The notes: generated by a model from the sequence alone, not told the origin. Positions 1-5,922 are shown, counted from the first letter of the stretch. The stretch is DNA of 7,016 nt from an uncultured Corynebacterium sp. (GCF_937999985.1 NZ_CALLDG010000022.1:1-7016), one strand, 5' to 3'. Numbers and translations are program-made.

Positions 1-471
1 GGCCCGCAGGTGATGCTGGGTTACCTCAACAATGAGGAAGCCACCGCCAACACCATCACTCCTGACGGATGGCTGCGCACCGGCGATATTGCGAACCTGG
101 ACCACCTGGGCAACGCGTACGTGGTCGACCGCATGAAGGAACTGATCAAGTACAAGGGCTACCAGGTTGCCCCGGCCGAGCTGGAGGCACTGCTGATGAC
201 GCACGAGGCTATCGCTGACGCAGCCGTTGTCGGCTACCTGCGCGAGTCCGACGGTGAAGAGCTACCGCGTGCATTCCTGGTGCTGCAGCAGGGGGTGGAC
301 TCGAACGACCCGGCGGTGCGCGCGGAGGCGCTGATGGAGTGGGTAGCAGAGCGGGTGACCCCCTACAAGAAGATCCGCATGGTCGAGTTCATCGACGCGA
401 TCCCGAAGTCCAGCACGGGCAAGATCCTGCGCAAGGATCTGAAGAACGTGCCCGTGGCAGTTAAGGCCTAG
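1..471 (+). CDS. Acyl-CoA synthetase (ANL superfamily), C-terminal part, 5'-truncated by window edge
   Basis: The reading frame is open from base 1 (Gly-Pro-Gln-Val-Met...) to TAG at 469-471, so 156 residues of the C-terminus are visible and the true start lies outside the window. The fragment carries the end of the AMP-binding domain (GWLRTGDI, residues 24-30, whose Asp29 normally binds the ribose hydroxyls), the hinge DRMKELIKYKGYQV (43-56), and the C-terminal catalytic-lysine motif PKSSTGKILRKDL (135-147), with Lys141 expected to act in adenylate formation. This hinge and lysine motif resemble 4-coumarate-CoA-ligase-like and fatty acyl-CoA ligases (FadD type), which activate a carboxylic acid with ATP and then load it onto CoA. 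Substrate cannot be read from the C-terminus. The gene converges on nrdF with only 5 nt between the stop codons. It could supply acyl-CoA to the beta-oxidation-like operon further right, but it is not co-transcribed with it. Confidence 0.9.
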   Translation, partial: GPQVMLGYLNNEEATANTITPDGWLRTGDIANLDHLGNAYVVDRMKELIKYKGYQVAPAELEALLMTHEAIADAAVVGYLRESDGEELPRAFLVLQQGVDSNDPAVRAEALMEWVAERVTPYKKIRMVEFIDAIPKSSTGKILRKDLKNVPVAVKA

Positions 472-476
472 CGGAG

Positions 477-1493
477 CTAGAAATCCCAGTCATCCTCCTC
501 CGTTGATTCCGCCCGCCCGATCACGTAGGAGGATCCGGAGCCGCTAAAGAAGTCGTGTGTTTCGTTGGAATCCGGCGCCAGGGCGGCGATGATCTCCGGC
601 TCCGTTTTCGCCGCTTCTTCCTCGTATTGCGGTGGATACCCCAGGTTCATCAGCGCCTTATCCGCGTTGTAGTGCACGAAGGCCATCACGCCGTCGATCA
701 GCGATTTCTCGTCGGCTAAAGCTTCGCCGTACAGATCTCCGGAGTACTCCTTCTCTAACTCCAGAAGTTCCTCCACTAGTGTGAATGTGAACTCCTCGAG
801 TTCCGCCGAGCGCTCCGGGTGGGCCTCGAGCCCTCGCTGGAATTTGTATCCCGAGTAGTACCCGTGGACGGCCTTATCACGCAGGATCAACCGGATCATG
901 TCGGCTGTATTCATCAGCGTGCCACGGCAGCTAAACCACAGCGGTAGGTAGAACCCGGCGTATAGCAGCAGGGAGGACAGTAGCGTGGCGGCGACCTTCC
1001 TCTTGAGTGGGTCGTCCCCGTAGTAGTGCTGCATCACTGCCGTCGCTCGGCGCTGCAGGGCTGGGTTACCGATGGCCCAGGTATAGGCGGCGTTGATTTC
1101 CTCGCTGCTGCACATCGTGCTGAACACACTGCTGTAGCTGCGTGCGTGAACGGCCTGCATAAAGGCGATGTTTGCGTAGACCGCTTGTTCGTGTTCGGTG
1201 CGGGCATCCGGGATCTGGCTGATCTCACCAACGGTCGCCTGCACAGTATCCAGCAGCGTGAGCCCGGTGAATACCTTGGTGGTCAGCTCGCGTTCTGCGT
1301 CCGTCAGTGCGTTCCAGGTTGGCAGGTCGTTGGACAGCGGTACTTTCTCTGGCAGCCAGAAGTTGCTGGTCAGCCGCTGCCAGATCTCCAGGTCCTTCTG
1401 GTCGTCCAGCCGGTTCCAATTCACCGGCCGCAGCGGCCGGGCGGGGTTGTGCGGCCATTGGGGTGGGGTTTGGGAGCGCGTGAGGTAGCTCAT
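477..1493 (-). CDS. nrdF: Ribonucleotide reductase small subunit NrdF, metal-free class Ie (QSK) type
   Basis: R2 subunit that holds the radical used by NrdE to reduce ribonucleotides to deoxyribonucleotides; cytosolic. The ATG at 1493 (338 aa) was chosen over an upstream ATG 11 codons earlier because AAAGGA lies 5 nt before it and MSYL leads into the conserved N-terminus (VNWNRLDD, 24-31; NFWLPEKVPLSND, 44-56). Family landmarks follow: LTLLDT (78-83), HARSYSSVF (116-124), YAGFYLP (178-184), VHGYYSGYK (209-217) and a C-terminal DDWDF tail that normally docks into NrdE. Against the Salmonella-type NrdF metal site, Asp82, His116 and His210 are kept, as is radical Tyr120. The three glutamates are changed: Gln113 (FMQAVH), Ser173 (LLSSLLLY) and Lys207 (RDKAVH). 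I checked these codons directly as CAG, TCC and AAG. This Q-S-K set is the known signature of class Ie R2, in which the tyrosine becomes a DOPA radical without metal. Class assignment is by motif; activity is inferred. It lies 58 nt downstream of nrdI, probably in the same transcript. Confidence 0.95.
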   Translation of the reverse strand: MSYLTRSQTPPQWPHNPARPLRPVNWNRLDDQKDLEIWQRLTSNFWLPEKVPLSNDLPTWNALTDAERELTTKVFTGLTLLDTVQATVGEISQIPDARTEHEQAVYANIAFMQAVHARSYSSVFSTMCSSEEINAAYTWAIGNPALQRRATAVMQHYYGDDPLKRKVAATLLSSLLLYAGFYLPLWFSCRGTLMNTADMIRLILRDKAVHGYYSGYKFQRGLEAHPERSAELEEFTFTLVEELLELEKEYSGDLYGEALADEKSLIDGVMAFVHYNADKALMNLGYPPQYEEEAAKTEPEIIAALAPDSNETHDFFSGSGSSYVIGRAESTEEDDWDF

Positions 1494-1551
1494 TGTTTCC
1501 TTTCTGATTCTTCTCGATCGTGTCATTCTGCTTGTGTCTTATTGCTCTGGC

Positions 1552-1995
1552 TTATGGACGCCACATCTCCCCACCAGTCCGATCCCAGAACTCCCGGATG
1601 CCTTCCCGAACACGGGCAACATCGCGGGCCGTGCCGAGCAATTCAAAGCGATAGAGCTCCGGCACCCGGCACTTGGCGGCGATTGTTGGTCCAGCGCAGC
1701 AGTATGCCGTACCGAAATTCCTGTTTCCGCTGGTGATCACACCCCTGATGAGAGAGCGGTTATGTGAATTGTTGAGGAAGGTGATGACTTGCCTGGGCAC
1801 CGCCTTCCGTGGGTCACCTCCGCCATAGGTTGGGGTGATGAGCACATAGGGCTCGTCGACGATGAGCTCCGGCTCCTTGCGCCGCAAGGGGATGCGGCGG
1901 GCGGGAATGTCCAACTTGTCGACGAATCGGCGGGTGTTTTCGGAGGCAGAGGAGAAGTAGACGATGCGCGGCTGCGAGACCGCGATTGGTTGCAT
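1552..1995 (-). CDS. nrdI: NrdI flavodoxin-like ribonucleotide reductase activase
   Basis: NrdI is a small FMN protein that reacts with oxygen to give the oxidant (superoxide or a peroxide) that generates the radical in class Ib and class Ie NrdF proteins. The 147-residue length is typical. Visible motifs are the FMN-phosphate loop VYFSSASENT (12-21), the flavin-loop segment TPTYGGG (54-60), SGNRNFGTAYC (89-99), and KCRVPELYRFELLGT (108-122), all hallmarks of the family. ATG at 1995 is the only reasonable start, because an in-frame TAA lies 15 nt before it (rc of 2011-2013). The nearest Shine-Dalgarno-like AGGA is about 12 nt upstream, longer than usual. Oddities are a Cys99-Cys100 pair and AGP (101-103) where many NrdI proteins have AGD. 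It is followed after 58 nt by nrdF, with no nrdE between or beside them. Its promoter must lie in the divergent region 1996-2208. Confidence 0.95.
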   Translation of the reverse strand: MQPIAVSQPRIVYFSSASENTRRFVDKLDIPARRIPLRRKEPELIVDEPYVLITPTYGGGDPRKAVPRQVITFLNNSHNRSLIRGVITSGNRNFGTAYCCAGPTIAAKCRVPELYRFELLGTARDVARVREGIREFWDRTGGEMWRP

Positions 1996-2073
1996 TGGGG
2001 GAGAAATCCTTTACAGCTTGTTGCTAGTTGGAGCTGGTTGTTCGTTGGGGTAAATATCCATGAAACTAGCTTC

Positions 2074-2122
2074 CAAAAGTTCAATGACACGAACTTTACA
2101 ACAACAAGAGATTGAACTTTTG
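2074..2122. promoter_or_regulatory. Divergent promoter/operator region with 12-bp inverted repeat and MntR-like palindrome
   Basis: CAAAAGTTCAAT (2074-2085) and ATTGAACTTTTG (2111-2122) are a perfect 12-bp inverted repeat with a 25-nt spacer, between nrdI (left) and the flavoprotein gene (right). Each arm read outward contains TTGAAC, which could be a -35 element for its side; the -10 elements are not clear. Inside is a second palindrome, AAAGTTC-N8-GAACTTT (2076-2097). Its core GTTCAATGACACGAAC (2079-2094) matches the C. glutamicum MntR site, as I recall it (TGTTCAATGCGTTGAACA), at 12 of 16 core positions with the same GTTC-N8-GAAC geometry. A further AAGTTCA half-site is at 2144-2150. Repeats and half-sites are directly seen. 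A role as an operator, and MntR as the ligand, are inferences. I found no good NrdR box. Confidence 0.45.
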
Positions 2123-2152
2123 TGTAGGGTGCCTGGTGTATCCAAGTTCACA

Positions 2153-2164
2153 CCGCGTACGCGG
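2153..2164. repeat. Perfect 12-bp GC-rich palindrome CCGCGTACGCGG
   Basis: This self-complementary 12-mer lies in the leader of the flavoprotein gene, 3 nt after an AAGTTCA half-site and 44 nt before the GTG start. It could be a dimeric regulator site or a chance palindrome in GC-rich DNA. No regulator is recognised. Confidence 0.35.
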
Positions 2165-2208
2165 CTGCGTAGTGCGGAATATGCCAGAGAGAAGAAAGGA
2201 AAAAGCTC

Positions 2209-2640
2209 GTGGCGAAGCTAACCCAAGAAATGAAAGACATGATCGATGCACAGCTGCCGTACCTGGCGACTGTGACCGACGGCGAGACGCTACTGCCGGA
2301 CATCGGTCCGAAGCGCAGCTTGCGCGTGTGGGATGACGAGACGCTGATCTATAACGAAAACACCGGCCGGCAACACCTGGAAAACCTACGGGGCGGTTCA
2401 AAGGCCGCTGTGGCGGTCGTGGATTGGGCAGAGCTAGACGGGTACCGGTTTATCGGTCCAGCAGAACTGTTCCACGAAGGGCCGGTGTGGGACGCGGCGG
2501 TGAAGTTCGCCGAGGAAAAGGGGCACAACCCACCGAAGATGGCGGTGCTGATCCACATTGAGCAGATCTACACCCTCATGCTCGGCAAGAATGCTGGCCG
2601 GTTGTTGGCCAGCGATGACGAGTCCCTGATGGTGGACTAA
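2209..2640 (+). CDS. Small split-barrel FMN-binding protein, PNPOx-like family
   Basis: A 143-residue protein resembling the putative pyridoxamine-5'-phosphate-oxidase-like (PNPOx) split-barrel family, whose members usually bind FMN or a related cofactor as a dimer. Supporting segments are the N-terminal helix plus strand (MIDAQLPYLATVTDGETLLPDIGPKRSL, residues 11-38, described here in parts: MIDAQLPYLATV then GPKRSLRVWDD), LIYNENTGRQHLENLRGGSK (46-65), which is the typical T-G-R/K-x-x-x-N-L stretch, and VDWAELDGYRFIGPAELF (71-88). The GTG start at 2209 is preceded by AAAGGA with 8-nt spacing. No signal peptide or membrane segment is seen. True pyridoxine oxidase activity is unlikely at this length; substrate is unknown. 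It is transcribed divergently from nrdI and may share its regulatory region, which raises the possibility of a redox or flavin link. Its stop codon overlaps the stop of the converging kinase gene by 4 bases (CTAA at 2637-2640). Confidence 0.8.
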   Translation: MAKLTQEMKDMIDAQLPYLATVTDGETLLPDIGPKRSLRVWDDETLIYNENTGRQHLENLRGGSKAAVAVVDWAELDGYRFIGPAELFHEGPVWDAAVKFAEEKGHNPPKMAVLIHIEQIYTLMLGKNAGRLLASDDESLMVD

Positions 2641-3749
2641 AAACCGTATTCGCGGGCGGTGATAGCCGCCTGGTTAACGATCCACTCCACCATCTCCTGG
2701 GTCGGAGCTCCGGAAATGGCCTGGTTGGAGGGGTGATTCATAACGCGGCGCACCACGCCCTCCACGATGATGGCGACCTTCCACAGCCCCAGCACGTGCC
2801 AGTAGGCCAGTGCCTGCCGGTCGCGGTCGGAATCCTTACCGGCCTTCTGCAGGTAGCGCTCCGCCAGCGCCTCCGGGGTGGGGAAACCGTCGGCCAGCGC
2901 GGCCTCGAAGCCAGGCAGCTGCAGGCCATTCTTGACCGGCCAATACGCCATCAGGGAGCCGATGTCCGACAGCGGGTCGCCGAGCGTCGTCAGCTCCCAA
3001 TCCACCACCGCGTTGATCTTCCCGGTCTCCGGGTCCGCAATGATGTTGCCGATATGCAGGTCGCCGTGGACCAGCACGGTCTCGTCCTGCTCCGGAATCT
3101 TCGCCACCAGCAGCTGCGTCAGTTCGTCCAGAGCCGGCAGCTCGCGGGTCTTCGTCTTATCCCACTGGCCCGTCCAGCGCCGTAGCTGCCGTGGGGCGTA
3201 GGGCTTGTGCGACGCCAAGTCGTCCAAACCCACCGACTTCAGATCCACTCTGTGGATCGCCGCCATCGCGTCGATCAGCCCGTCGGCGATCTTGCCGCGC
3301 ACCTCGGGCGTGATGCTGTCCGCAACCTTCATGGAGTTGACGGTCACACCGTCGATGGCGGACATGGCGATCACCGGCACGTCGGCCACCTGCTCGCTAG
3401 ATTCACCGCTGCCTTCGCGGCTTTCCTCCCAGTCCGTCGAGCTGCCGTAGATCTTTGGCACCGGCACATCCGTGTTCTCTAGTGCTGCCATGATCTTGCC
3501 CTCGCGGACAACATCGTGGGCGCTGGCGGTCAGCGTGCCCAGGGGTGGACGGCGCACAACCACGCGCGTGCCCTGGGAATCTGTGGCCAGGTACGTCAGG
3601 TTCGATTGCCCCGCGCCGATGCGCTGCAGGGAGATTCCATCCGCGCCGCCTTCCAGTCCGGCTACGTCGTGCAGCCAGCTGGCCAGGTGGGCGTCAGAAA
3701 AAGGGCTAGGGGCGCCCGCGGCGCCGGAACGGCCAGAGTTACTTGTCAC
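2637..3749 (-). CDS. APH-fold kinase, ACAD10/11 N-terminal-domain-like (FadE36-type)
   Basis: A 370-residue phosphotransferase of the aminoglycoside-phosphotransferase/choline-kinase fold. Motifs seen are a nucleotide-loop-like RIGAGQSN (43-50), VVVRRPP (63-69), the catalytic loop VHGDLHIGN (227-235) with Asp230 as the presumed base and Asn235 as metal ligand, and VVDWELTTLGDP (248-259) with Asp250 as the DFG-equivalent metal ligand. The start is GTG at 3749, with AGGAAG 4 nt before it. The RRPP strand and WELTTLGDPLSDIG place it with the kinase partners of acyl-CoA dehydrogenases (the N-terminal domain of ACAD10/ACAD11, mycobacterial FadE36, Pseudomonas LvaA) rather than with antibiotic-resistance enzymes. 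Such kinases phosphorylate 4-hydroxyacyl-CoA. An acidic, serine-rich insertion occupies about 103-121. The start overlaps the end of the upstream acyl-CoA dehydrogenase gene by 11 nt, indicating translational coupling. Family is solid; the substrate is inferred from context. Confidence 0.85.
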   Translation of the reverse strand: MTSNSGRSGAAGAPSPFSDAHLASWLHDVAGLEGGADGISLQRIGAGQSNLTYLATDSQGTRVVVRRPPLGTLTASAHDVVREGKIMAALENTDVPVPKIYGSSTDWEESREGSGESSEQVADVPVIAMSAIDGVTVNSMKVADSITPEVRGKIADGLIDAMAAIHRVDLKSVGLDDLASHKPYAPRQLRRWTGQWDKTKTRELPALDELTQLLVAKIPEQDETVLVHGDLHIGNIIADPETGKINAVVDWELTTLGDPLSDIGSLMAYWPVKNGLQLPGFEAALADGFPTPEALAERYLQKAGKDSDRDRQALAYWHVLGLWKVAIIVEGVVRRVMNHPSNQAISGAPTQEMVEWIVNQAAITAREYGF

Positions 3750-4992
3750 GATACTTCCTCAATTCTGCTCGAGCGATGGTCATGCGGTGCACCTCATCCG
3801 GGCCGTCGGCCAAGCGCAGGGTGCGCAGGCCCGCCCACATGGCGGCCAGGGGAGTGTCGTCTGTAACGCCCTCCCCGCCGTGCACCTGAATGGCCTGGTC
3901 AACGATGCGTAGCGCCATCGCGGGGGCGGCTACCTTGATGGCTGCGATCTCCTGGCGGGCGGCCTTGTTTCCCACCGTGTCCATCATCCAGGCGGCCTTC
4001 ATGGTCAGCAGGCGCGCCTGCTCGATGTCGATGCGAGCCTGGGCGATCTGGTCGCGGATGTTGTCGCGGTTAGCTAAAGGCTTGCCGAAAGCAGTGCGGG
4101 ACATAGCGCGGGTGCACATGAGCTCCAGGGCGCGCTCGGCCATTCCAATGGCGCGCATGCAGTGGTGGATGCGGCCCGGCCCCAGGCGATCCTGGGAGAT
4201 CTTAAAGCCCATGCCCTCGCCGCCGAGGATGTCCTTATCCGGCACGAAAACGTCCTTGAAGTGGACCTCCGCGTGGCCTTCGCGGTCGTGGTAACCGAAC
4301 ACCGGCAGGTTGCGCACGATCGTCACACCAGGTGCGTCCGCGGGGACGGCGAGCATGGACTGCTGGCGGTGGATCTCCGCGTCCGGGCTGGTCTTGCCCA
4401 TCACGATCATCACCTTCAGGTGCGGGTGCATGCCGTTGGAGGTGAACCACTTGCGGCCGTTCAGCACGTAGCCGCCGTCGGTGCGCTCCATGCTCATGCG
4501 CACGTTGGTGGCATCGCTGGAGGCCACGCCCGGCTCCGTCATGGCAAACGCGGAGCGGATTTCGCCGCTGAGCAGGGGCTCCAGGTACTTCTCCCGGTGC
4601 TCGTCGGTGCCGTAGAGCTCGAAGACCTCCATGTTGCCGGTATCGGGTGCGTTGCAGTTGCAGGCCTCGGGGGCGAGGTGCATGGACCGGCCCATGATCT
4701 CCGCCAGGGGCGCGTACTCGGCATTGGTCAGGCCCGGGCGGTTGCTATCCCCACCTGTACCGCCATCGCTACCAGCCCCGCCAGCGCCGAGGTGGGGGTG
4801 GAACAGGTTCCACAGGCCGCGCTTCTTCGCCTCGGCCTTTAGCTCGTCGAGGATGGCGGGGAAGTGGTGCGGGTCGCCGGATTCGCGCATCTGCTGCTCG
4901 TACACGGCCTCGGCCGGGTAGATGCACTCGTCCATGAATTCGGTGAGCTTGCCTTGGTACTCCAAGGACCGTTCGCTGTGTTGGAAGTCCAC
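3739..4992 (-). CDS. Acyl-CoA dehydrogenase, ACAD10/11-like
   Basis: A 417-residue FAD enzyme of the acyl-CoA dehydrogenase family, expected in the cytosol. Landmarks are FAMTEPGVASSDATN (149-163) for FAD/substrate binding, NGRKWFTSNG (178-187), VPADAPGVTIVRNLPVFGYHDREGH (216-240, quoted in parts: PVFGYHDREGH at the end), GRIHHCMRAIG (273-283), RTAFGKPL (299-306) and QVHGGEGVTDDTPLA (369-383). At the position of the catalytic glutamate of medium-chain enzymes (YEGT) it has ADGPDEVH (395-402), putting Asp396 there. This is the arrangement of the ACAD10/ACAD11 group rather than ordinary beta-oxidation dehydrogenases. A Gly/Asp-rich insertion lies at about 69-86. Start is GTG at 4992, with AAAGG about 10 nt upstream and inside the end of the SDR gene. 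It sits between an SDR (7-nt gap) and the APH-fold kinase (11-nt overlap). Together with that kinase it probably acts on 4-phosphoacyl-CoA, eliminating phosphate; this is inferred from family and neighbours. Confidence 0.9.
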   Translation of the reverse strand: MDFQHSERSLEYQGKLTEFMDECIYPAEAVYEQQMRESGDPHHFPAILDELKAEAKKRGLWNLFHPHLGAGGAGSDGGTGGDSNRPGLTNAEYAPLAEIMGRSMHLAPEACNCNAPDTGNMEVFELYGTDEHREKYLEPLLSGEIRSAFAMTEPGVASSDATNVRMSMERTDGGYVLNGRKWFTSNGMHPHLKVMIVMGKTSPDAEIHRQQSMLAVPADAPGVTIVRNLPVFGYHDREGHAEVHFKDVFVPDKDILGGEGMGFKISQDRLGPGRIHHCMRAIGMAERALELMCTRAMSRTAFGKPLANRDNIRDQIAQARIDIEQARLLTMKAAWMMDTVGNKAARQEIAAIKVAAPAMALRIVDQAIQVHGGEGVTDDTPLAAMWAGLRTLRLADGPDEVHRMTIARAELRKYRDK

Positions 4993-4999
4993 TGTTTTC

Positions 5000-5872
5000 T
5001 TACCTTTCGACGCCAGATTGTCCGCCAGCGGGCTTATCAGTAGCGCCTGACTTTCCGGGGGTAGTCACGTCGATGGTCTTGTTGCCCACGAGCATTCCGC
5101 CGTCGACCACGAGGTTTTCACCGGTGAGCCAGGAGCTGGTGGGGGCCGCCAGGAAGGCGATGGCGTCGGCGATGTCTTCTGGCTCGCCGATACGGCCAGC
5201 GGGGATCAGGGTGGAAGTGGAGTCTTCGTTTTCCTTCCACAGTGCCTCCGAGAGCTTGGTGCGCACTACGCCGGGGGAGATGCTGTTCACACGGATGCGC
5301 GGCGCCAGTTCGCGGGCCATCTGCTTGGTCAGGTGCAGCAGGGCGGCCTTGGAGGCGTTGTACACGCCGATGTAGTCCTCCATAGACAGGGCGCCAATGC
5401 TGGAGACGTTGACGACCGCGCCGGCGGGGTCGCCATTGCGGGCGGCCTTGCCGAGGCCTGCTTCGATGGCGGCGCTGGTCCAGATGACTGGTCCGATGGT
5501 GTTGATCTGGAAGACCTTTGCCATGATCTCCGCGGACTGCTTGTGCACGGGCCCGAACGCGGGATTCGTGCCCGCGTTGTTAATGAGTACATCCAGCCGG
5601 CCGAACTCTTCGACGGCCTGGGCGCAGGCCTTCTTGGCGGCCTCGGGGTCGGCGACGTGGGCGGCTATGCCGATGACGCGGCCCGCGTCCGGGTTTTGCT
5701 CGCGGGCGGCTGCCTGCAGTTCTTCAGCGGCAGGGACGACGGTCTCCGGCTTGCGGCCGGTGATGACCACGTTCGCGCCACTGGCCGCGAGCTGCAGTGC
5801 GGTGGCGTGCCCGATGCCGCGGGTACCGCCGGTGACGATGGCGGTCAGGCCGACGTAATCGTATTTACTCAT
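5000..5872 (-). CDS. Short-chain dehydrogenase/reductase (classical SDR)
   Basis: A 290-residue NAD(P)-dependent oxidoreductase with a complete classical SDR set: nucleotide-binding TGGTRGIG (14-21), NNAG (98-101), Asn124, and catalytic Ser158, Tyr171 and Lys175 (VSS...YNASK), then SPGVVRT (199-205) and a C-terminal VVDGGM (255-260). Arg40-Lys41 after the second strand, with Thr17-Arg18 in the loop, hints at NADP(H) rather than NAD(H). The last 25 residues or so (Gly/Pro/Lys-rich) extend past the usual end of the fold. ATG at 5872 has AAAGGA 7 nt upstream. First gene of the operon SDR, acyl-CoA dehydrogenase, kinase. By analogy with LvaD of levulinate breakdown it may interconvert a 4-oxo- and 4-hydroxyacyl-CoA, but a 3-hydroxyacyl-CoA or other alcohol substrate cannot be excluded. 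Confidence 0.9.
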   Translation of the reverse strand: MSKYDYVGLTAIVTGGTRGIGHATALQLAASGANVVITGRKPETVVPAAEELQAAAREQNPDAGRVIGIAAHVADPEAAKKACAQAVEEFGRLDVLINNAGTNPAFGPVHKQSAEIMAKVFQINTIGPVIWTSAAIEAGLGKAARNGDPAGAVVNVSSIGALSMEDYIGVYNASKAALLHLTKQMARELAPRIRVNSISPGVVRTKLSEALWKENEDSTSTLIPAGRIGEPEDIADAIAFLAAPTSSWLTGENLVVDGGMLVGNKTIDVTTPGKSGATDKPAGGQSGVER

Positions 5873-5922
5873 TCAGGGGTCCTTTGCAGGGTTCGGTACG
5901 AAAGTTGGAATTGAGCTTGAAC

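Noticed and set aside
477..1493. NrdF as a decayed pseudogene or a class Ic/R2lox protein
   Set aside because: The three changes match the known QSK set exactly while all other motifs, the radical Tyr and the C-terminal tail are intact. Class Ic would lose the Tyr (to Phe), which is present here.
1026..1736. Long plus-strand open frame (236 codons) antisense to nrdF and nrdI
   Set aside because: It lies opposite two clearly conserved genes, shows no family motif and is rich in Arg, Gly, Pro and Cys as expected for a shadow frame in GC-rich DNA.
1996..2208. NrdR box or yybP-ykoY manganese riboswitch upstream of nrdI
   Set aside because: No acaCwAtATaTwGtgt-like pair and no riboswitch-like paired structure could be seen; the repeats present are of a different type.
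2637..3749. Aminoglycoside resistance gene
   Set aside because: The APH fold is present, but the RRPP and WELTTLGDP motifs and the overlap with an acyl-CoA dehydrogenase gene place it with acyl-CoA-linked kinases.
4162..4842. Plus-strand open frame (226 codons) antisense to the acyl-CoA dehydrogenase
   Set aside because: His/Val/Gly-rich translation without motifs, a typical shadow of a GC-rich coding strand.
5333..5914. Plus-strand open frame (193 codons) antisense to the SDR gene
   Set aside because: Fully covered by an SDR gene with all catalytic motifs; no ribosome binding site or recognisable domain.
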